In this document: positions 60,666 through 64,000 of the stretch, one piece after another | How the letters are laid out: the number at the start of each line of letters is the position of its first letter | How positions within the stretch are numbered: the first letter of the stretch is position 1 | Source: an uncultured Acetatifactor sp. | GTDB taxonomy: Bacteria; Bacillota; Clostridia; Lachnospirales; Lachnospiraceae | Reading direction: 5' to 3' | DNA length: 64,000 nucleotides | NCBI GenBank assembly: GCA_910585615.1 | Contig: CAJUFO010000014.1 | Span: 10,551-74,550 of the forward strand | The notes under the pieces: model-generated | What the model saw: only the letters and a program-made list of their open reading frames with translations | Told to the model about the DNA's origin: nothing | Databases searched by the model: none | Program-made: the position numbers and the translations under genes

Positions 60666-62252
60666 TTGGGGAATTACCTGAATCCGGGAAACAGCGGGTT
60701 TGCTGCCATAAGGAACGGCATCTATGTGGATAAGAGCGGCATGATAGATTTAATCAACAAAACTATTGATACGACGGAAAAACTGACCTGCGTCAGCAGA
60801 CCCCGTCGTTTTGGGAAGTCCTTCGCGGCAAAAATGCTGTGCGCCTATTATGACAGAAGCTGTGATTCATCGGCGCTGTTTCGAGACCTGCAGATTGCTA
60901 CAGATTCCAGATATGCCGCCTCCTATCGGAAGCATTTGAATCAATATGATGTCATCTATCTGGATATGACGGCGGTGATTGGAGAGACGTCCTTTGGCGA
61001 TTTGGTGCCGTATATCAAAAGAAACGTGATTCGCGAGCTGGCGGAAAGCTATCCGGAGGCGAGAGCTGCCGAAGGCTTCGTCCCGACTCTGGCAAATACC
61101 GTCCAGGCCACAGGGACGAAATTCATTATGATTATTGACGAGTGGGACGCGCTTATCCGGGAGGGAAAGGACGAACCGAGGACACAGCGCGAGTACCTGG
61201 AGTTCCTGCGGGCCCTTTTCAAGAACAGCGGTGCCACTGACAAGGTTTTCTCCGCTGTCTATATCACAGGGATTCTGCCGATGAAAAAGGACGGTTCCCA
61301 GTCGGCGATTTCGGATTTCAAAGAGTACACAATCGTGAACCCCAGGATGTTCGCGGATTATGCGGGCTTTACGGAAAGGGAAGTAGAGGCTCTTTGCGCG
61401 GAGCGGGACTTTGACTTCTCCATGATGAAACAATGGTATGACGGCTACACATTGGGCGGGATGTCTATCTACAACCCCAATGCCGTCATGGAGGCCCTGC
61501 GCAGCCGTGAGTTTTCTTCCTATTGGACGGAGACTTCGGCATCCAGGAGCCTGATGGAATATATCAGCCTGGACTTTGACGGCATGTCGAAGACCGTCGC
61601 GCAGTTGCTTGGCGGGGTAGCGGTTCCGGTGGATACAAGCGGGTTCGCCAACGACATTGTCACCTTTCGGGATCGTGACGATGTACTGACGCTTCTGATT
61701 CATCTGGGATATCTGGCCTATGACAGGGAAACGAAGACGGCACGCATCCCCAATGAGGAGATTCGGCTGGAGTTCGCAAAATCGATCCGCAGGGTAAAAC
61801 GTGACGAGACAATCCGGCGCGTCCGTGAAAGCGACCAGTTGATTGCCGACACGGTTCAGGGAAATGCGCAGGCGGTGGCGGCACAGATTGAGAAGATTCA
61901 CGCAGAGGAAACGGCCCCTCTGTTCTATCATAACGAACAGTCGCTGCGCAGTGTGATTAAACTGGCATATTTCAGCTATAAAGACTACTATTTGAAGTTT
62001 GAGGAGCTGCCCTCAGGCGATGGGTATGCGGATATCGTCTATCTTCCCAAGAAGCTCTCCCCGCTTCCGGCATTGGTGGTAGAGCTGAAGTGGAACCTGA
62101 CGGCCAGGGGAGCCATTGCCCAGATTAAGGACAAAAGATACCCTGAGGCTTTGTCAGGATATGGTGGGGATATTCTGCTGGTGGGCATTTCGTATGATAA
62201 GGGTGCAAAAGGGTTAAAACGGAGGCATGCCTGCGTGATTGAGAAGCTGTAG
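60666..62252 (+). CDS. AAA-ATPase-like / PD-(D/E)XK nuclease-like protein
   Basis: 528 aa of the AAA-ATPase_like (PF09820) plus PDDEXK_9 (PF08011) type. It starts MGNYLNPGNSGFAAIR and IYVDKSGMIDLI; the P-loop is SRPRRFGKSFAAKML, the Walker B-like IIDEWDALI, and near the C-terminus GDGYADIVYLPK and LPALVVELKWN form the D...ExK nuclease-like core. The family is abundant in gut Firmicutes and Bacteroidetes and of unknown role. The TTG at 60666 is chosen because GGAGGTGA (60653-60660) precedes it; a GTG at 60657 lies inside that site. Confidence 0.9.
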   Translation: MGNYLNPGNSGFAAIRNGIYVDKSGMIDLINKTIDTTEKLTCVSRPRRFGKSFAAKMLCAYYDRSCDSSALFRDLQIATDSRYAASYRKHLNQYDVIYLDMTAVIGETSFGDLVPYIKRNVIRELAESYPEARAAEGFVPTLANTVQATGTKFIMIIDEWDALIREGKDEPRTQREYLEFLRALFKNSGATDKVFSAVYITGILPMKKDGSQSAISDFKEYTIVNPRMFADYAGFTEREVEALCAERDFDFSMMKQWYDGYTLGGMSIYNPNAVMEALRSREFSSYWTETSASRSLMEYISLDFDGMSKTVAQLLGGVAVPVDTSGFANDIVTFRDRDDVLTLLIHLGYLAYDRETKTARIPNEEIRLEFAKSIRRVKRDETIRRVRESDQLIADTVQGNAQAVAAQIEKIHAEETAPLFYHNEQSLRSVIKLAYFSYKDYYLKFEELPSGDGYADIVYLPKKLSPLPALVVELKWNLTARGAIAQIKDKRYPEALSGYGGDILLVGISYDKGAKGLKRRHACVIEKL

Positions 62253-62287
62253 AGGCTGCGAAAACCCTGACTTTCTGCCCCGATTGG

Positions 62288-62620
62288 TTGTTCACATTTA
62301 ACAGGGCGGGGAATGTGTTCGGCTCCATCACGGTGACGATGAAGAAGCACGGCATCCCTGTAAAGCTTGTGTTCGTCAGGAACAGGAACAAGGCGGGCGA
62401 ATACATCATCCTGCTGACGACCGACTGCGGCATCAGCAACAGGGAGGCTGTCCGCTTATATGGGAATCGGTGGAGCATTGAGGTCTTTTTCAGGGTCGGC
62501 AAGTCCCTGTTCTGCCTGGGCAGCGAGTTCCAGGGGCTCAGCTACGACATGGCGGTAAGCAGCACCACCATTGTCTTTACCCGGTATATACTGCTTGGCC
62601 TGCCTGTCGTTTTGTGTTAA
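62288..62620 (+). mobile_element. Truncated IS4-like DDE transposase fragment
   Basis: About 110 codons of the C-terminal part of a DDE transposase: LLTTDCGISNREAVRLYGNRWSIEVFFRVGKS carries the YREK-like/Glu region (RWSIEVFF), followed by EFQGLSYDMAVSSTTIVFTRYILL. Both the N-terminal D-D half and the C-terminal tail are absent, and no inverted repeats were found, so it is a dead remnant next to the second peptide/regulator pair. Confidence 0.75.
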
Positions 62621-62706
62621 ATGTAGGTAACTGAAAACGATATGGCGTTTGTGACGAATATAGTGTATGATAGGGACATCAAGAAAAGAAAGGATGGTTA
62701 TCCAAA

Positions 62707-62943
62707 ATGAAGAATAAACTGCTCGCGCTGTTGACAGTATTGCTACTGGTCTTCCCTGCGTTTTCCACACAAGCTTTAGCTATTTCTCCCATGGACTCCG
62801 GCACTCCTCCGGCTATTTCGGAGCAGGAAGAACCGGAAAATAGCGAAGAATCAGATGAACCGGCATCACTGGAACATCCTGTTTCTTGCTCTAGCGCACC
62901 AGTTCAATCAGAGGATCCGGGCTTGTTTGATGGAGAGCATTAA
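62707..62943 (+). CDS. Small secreted peptide precursor 2, convergent with XRE/TPR regulator 2
   Basis: 78 aa. A basic MKNK, a hydrophobic core (LLALLTVLLLVFPAF) and an AxA-type cleavage site (TQALA) make a clear Sec signal. The mature part is acidic and Pro/Ser/Glu-rich with one Cys (HPVSCSSAP) and ends PGLFDGEH. Its stop overlaps the regulator stop on the other strand by 4 bp. A weak ribosome site (AAAGGA) is 12 bases away. The layout repeats that of the pair at 30.4 kb, though the peptide sequences are not alike. Confidence 0.7.
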   Translation: MKNKLLALLTVLLLVFPAFSTQALAISPMDSGTPPAISEQEEPENSEESDEPASLEHPVSCSSAPVQSEDPGLFDGEH

Positions 62944-63890
62944 AAAGGGAATTCCAGCCCTAAACGTTCTTTCGCCGCCTTTTCCAAAAGCAGGCGGTCA
63001 CGCTCATTTCCGATTACTTTATAGAGATAGTATGCGTCTCTATAGTATTCCTTACATTTTTCAAAATTGCCCTGATAGAAATAGCATCCGCCCATAAGAT
63101 CCAAAATTCCAGGCAAAAATTGATAGTGGGGGTACTCCACGCAGACCTTCCGTCCTAGTTCCGCGACCTCAAGAGCATCATCATAGCGTCCTGCCATGAA
63201 GAGCACATTAGTGTAATTATAGGCAATCAGAGCAAATTTTCCTGCATATCGGGACATTCCATCACAATAGTGCTTCTGCACATACTTAAGCAATTGACGA
63301 TAAATGTCAATTGCTTTTTTTAGCTGTCCCATCTGTGCGTAGGTCACAGCAATCTTGTTTAACAATGTAGTCTCCTCCATACTGTACAGACCCAAGTTGA
63401 TTTCTTCCAAATCAAGATTGGGGGCCGTTATGTGCAAAGCCTCCAGCAGGAGTTTCAGCCTCTCCTCCGGACTGTAGGGGCCATCCGGCTTGCCAAAAGT
63501 GGCGCGCTCACTCATAATGTACTGACGAACAATTCGGTCATCCGGCTCCGCAAGTTTTTCCAACTGCTCCAGCTTTTGTAGTCCCGCCGCCTGTATATGT
63601 GGGCGGTGTTCTGGTGCTGTTCGCTCAAATCGTATGCGGTCGGCACAAATCTCATCCTGCAAAGTCTTAATTTCCAGTTCATTTTTGCTCAACAGGGCAA
63701 AGAACCGCTCGTCTGGCAGACCTAAACGTTGAAGAAAGGCACAGATACGGTTGTAAGATGGGGTTTGCTTGCCATTTTCCATGCGGGAGACCGTAATAGG
63801 TTCGCAGATGCCTGCGCACAGTTGTTCCTGGGTGATTCCCTGCTTCAGCCGTTCTTGTTTAATGTACTCGCCAAGGAATAGTTCTCTCAT
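62940..63890 (-). CDS. XRE-family regulator with TPR C-terminus (RRNPP-like), regulator 2
   Basis: 316 aa, the normal size of PlcR/Rgg-type regulators. Helix-turn-helix at residues 5-60 (LGEYIKQERLKQGITQEQLC, TVSRMENGKQTPSYNRI), then TPR-like helix pairs: KIAVTYAQMGQLKKAIDIYRQ, NYTNVLFMAGRYDDALEVAE, LMGGCYFYQGNFEKCKEYY. Such proteins bind short imported peptides through the TPR groove. AAGGAGG lies close before the ATG on this strand. The convergent secreted peptide gene is the obvious candidate ligand source. Confidence 0.85.
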   Translation of the reverse strand: MRELFLGEYIKQERLKQGITQEQLCAGICEPITVSRMENGKQTPSYNRICAFLQRLGLPDERFFALLSKNELEIKTLQDEICADRIRFERTAPEHRPHIQAAGLQKLEQLEKLAEPDDRIVRQYIMSERATFGKPDGPYSPEERLKLLLEALHITAPNLDLEEINLGLYSMEETTLLNKIAVTYAQMGQLKKAIDIYRQLLKYVQKHYCDGMSRYAGKFALIAYNYTNVLFMAGRYDDALEVAELGRKVCVEYPHYQFLPGILDLMGGCYFYQGNFEKCKEYYRDAYYLYKVIGNERDRLLLEKAAKERLGLEFPF

Positions 63891-63932
63891 TGATGGGCCT
63901 CCTTCTCAGCACAATAGTAAGTGTTTGGAATT

Positions 63933-63984
63933 ATTATACATTTTTTAGGCTCTTCAAGGGTGATGGTGGGTAAAAAATACCCAC
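63933..63984 (-). promoter_or_regulatory. Promoter -10 and palindrome upstream of regulator 2
   Basis: TATAAT on the minus strand (63933-63938) and, further upstream, a perfect 7-bp inverted repeat GTGGGTA-aaaaa-TACCCAC (63966-63984), a candidate operator. No good -35 box is evident, consistent with activator dependence or an extended signal. Confidence 0.5.
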
Positions 63985-64000
63985 AACCCCAGTGTTTATG

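Noticed and set aside
1..64000. tRNA or rRNA genes, plasmid or phage origins, integrase attachment sites
   Set aside because: No cloverleaf-type T-arm motifs, rRNA signatures, iterons or integrase genes were recognised by eye; a tRNAscan or Rfam run would be decisive.

Overview
The window looks like a chromosomal segment of a moderately high-GC gut Lachnospiraceae (Clostridia). The grounds are strong AGGAGG-type ribosome binding sites, sigma-A type promoters, family members typical of that group (YesL/MsmX sugar-uptake proteins, LplB-type permease, AAA/DUF4143 ATPase, DUF6128, DUF5700, a clostridial polyamine gene set) and GC-rich coding sequence broken by AT-rich accessory islands. The assignment rests on family content only. 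No rRNA, tRNA or CRISPR array was seen.

Layout: (1) 1-2 kb, 3' part of a GH38-like (DUF5054) enzyme. (2) 2.1-2.4 kb, a promoter, a compact multi-stem structured RNA and an intrinsic terminator upstream of speD. (3) 2.6-7.6 kb, speD, speA, speE and a carboxynorspermidine-synthase-like dehydrogenase. (4) 7.8-14.8 kb, small enzymes, a methyltransferase/DUF5700 pair, a two-gene ABC exporter and a HAD phosphatase. (5) 15-25.9 kb, a carbohydrate-uptake locus with an LplB permease, a permease/solute-binding-protein fusion, an AraC response regulator and YesM-type kinase, a GH95-like enzyme, an aldo-keto reductase and a GH3 enzyme. Three of these genes carry lesions: an in-frame fusion, two poly-C frameshifts and an inverted 3' end. 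(6) 26-34.9 kb, an accessory region with an ATPase, copies of a MITE-like hairpin repeat, an XRE/TPR regulator facing a small secreted peptide gene, a decayed secreted protein, a MATE transporter and a type III toxin-antitoxin remnant. (7) 35.1-39.9 kb, the second half of the polyamine pathway (nspC, aguA, aguB). (8) 40-60.5 kb, an AbrB/PIN toxin-antitoxin pair and mostly housekeeping or cell-wall genes (namZ-like, rdgB, amidase, rpe, metG, msmX, CdaR-like regulator, radical SAM). (9) 60.7-64 kb, an AAA/PD-(D/E)XK protein, a transposase fragment and a second secreted-peptide/XRE-TPR pair.

How the genes work together: arginine can be converted to agmatine (SpeA), N-carbamoylputrescine (AguA) and putrescine (AguB), then to spermidine either with decarboxylated SAM (SpeD/SpeE) or through carboxyspermidine (CASDH/NspC). 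Both branches are encoded, and the gene set is split by about 28 kb. The single MsmX ATPase at 55.5 kb probably energises sugar importers such as the LplB system at 15 kb.

The most interesting signals are two tail-to-tail, overlapping gene pairs of a secreted micro-protein and an XRE/TPR (RRNPP-like) regulator, which look like peptide-signalling cassettes. Next is a type III toxin-antitoxin locus in which a consensus promoter drives three 34-nt repeats while the ToxN-like toxin is 5'-truncated. Third is the structured RNA ahead of speD.
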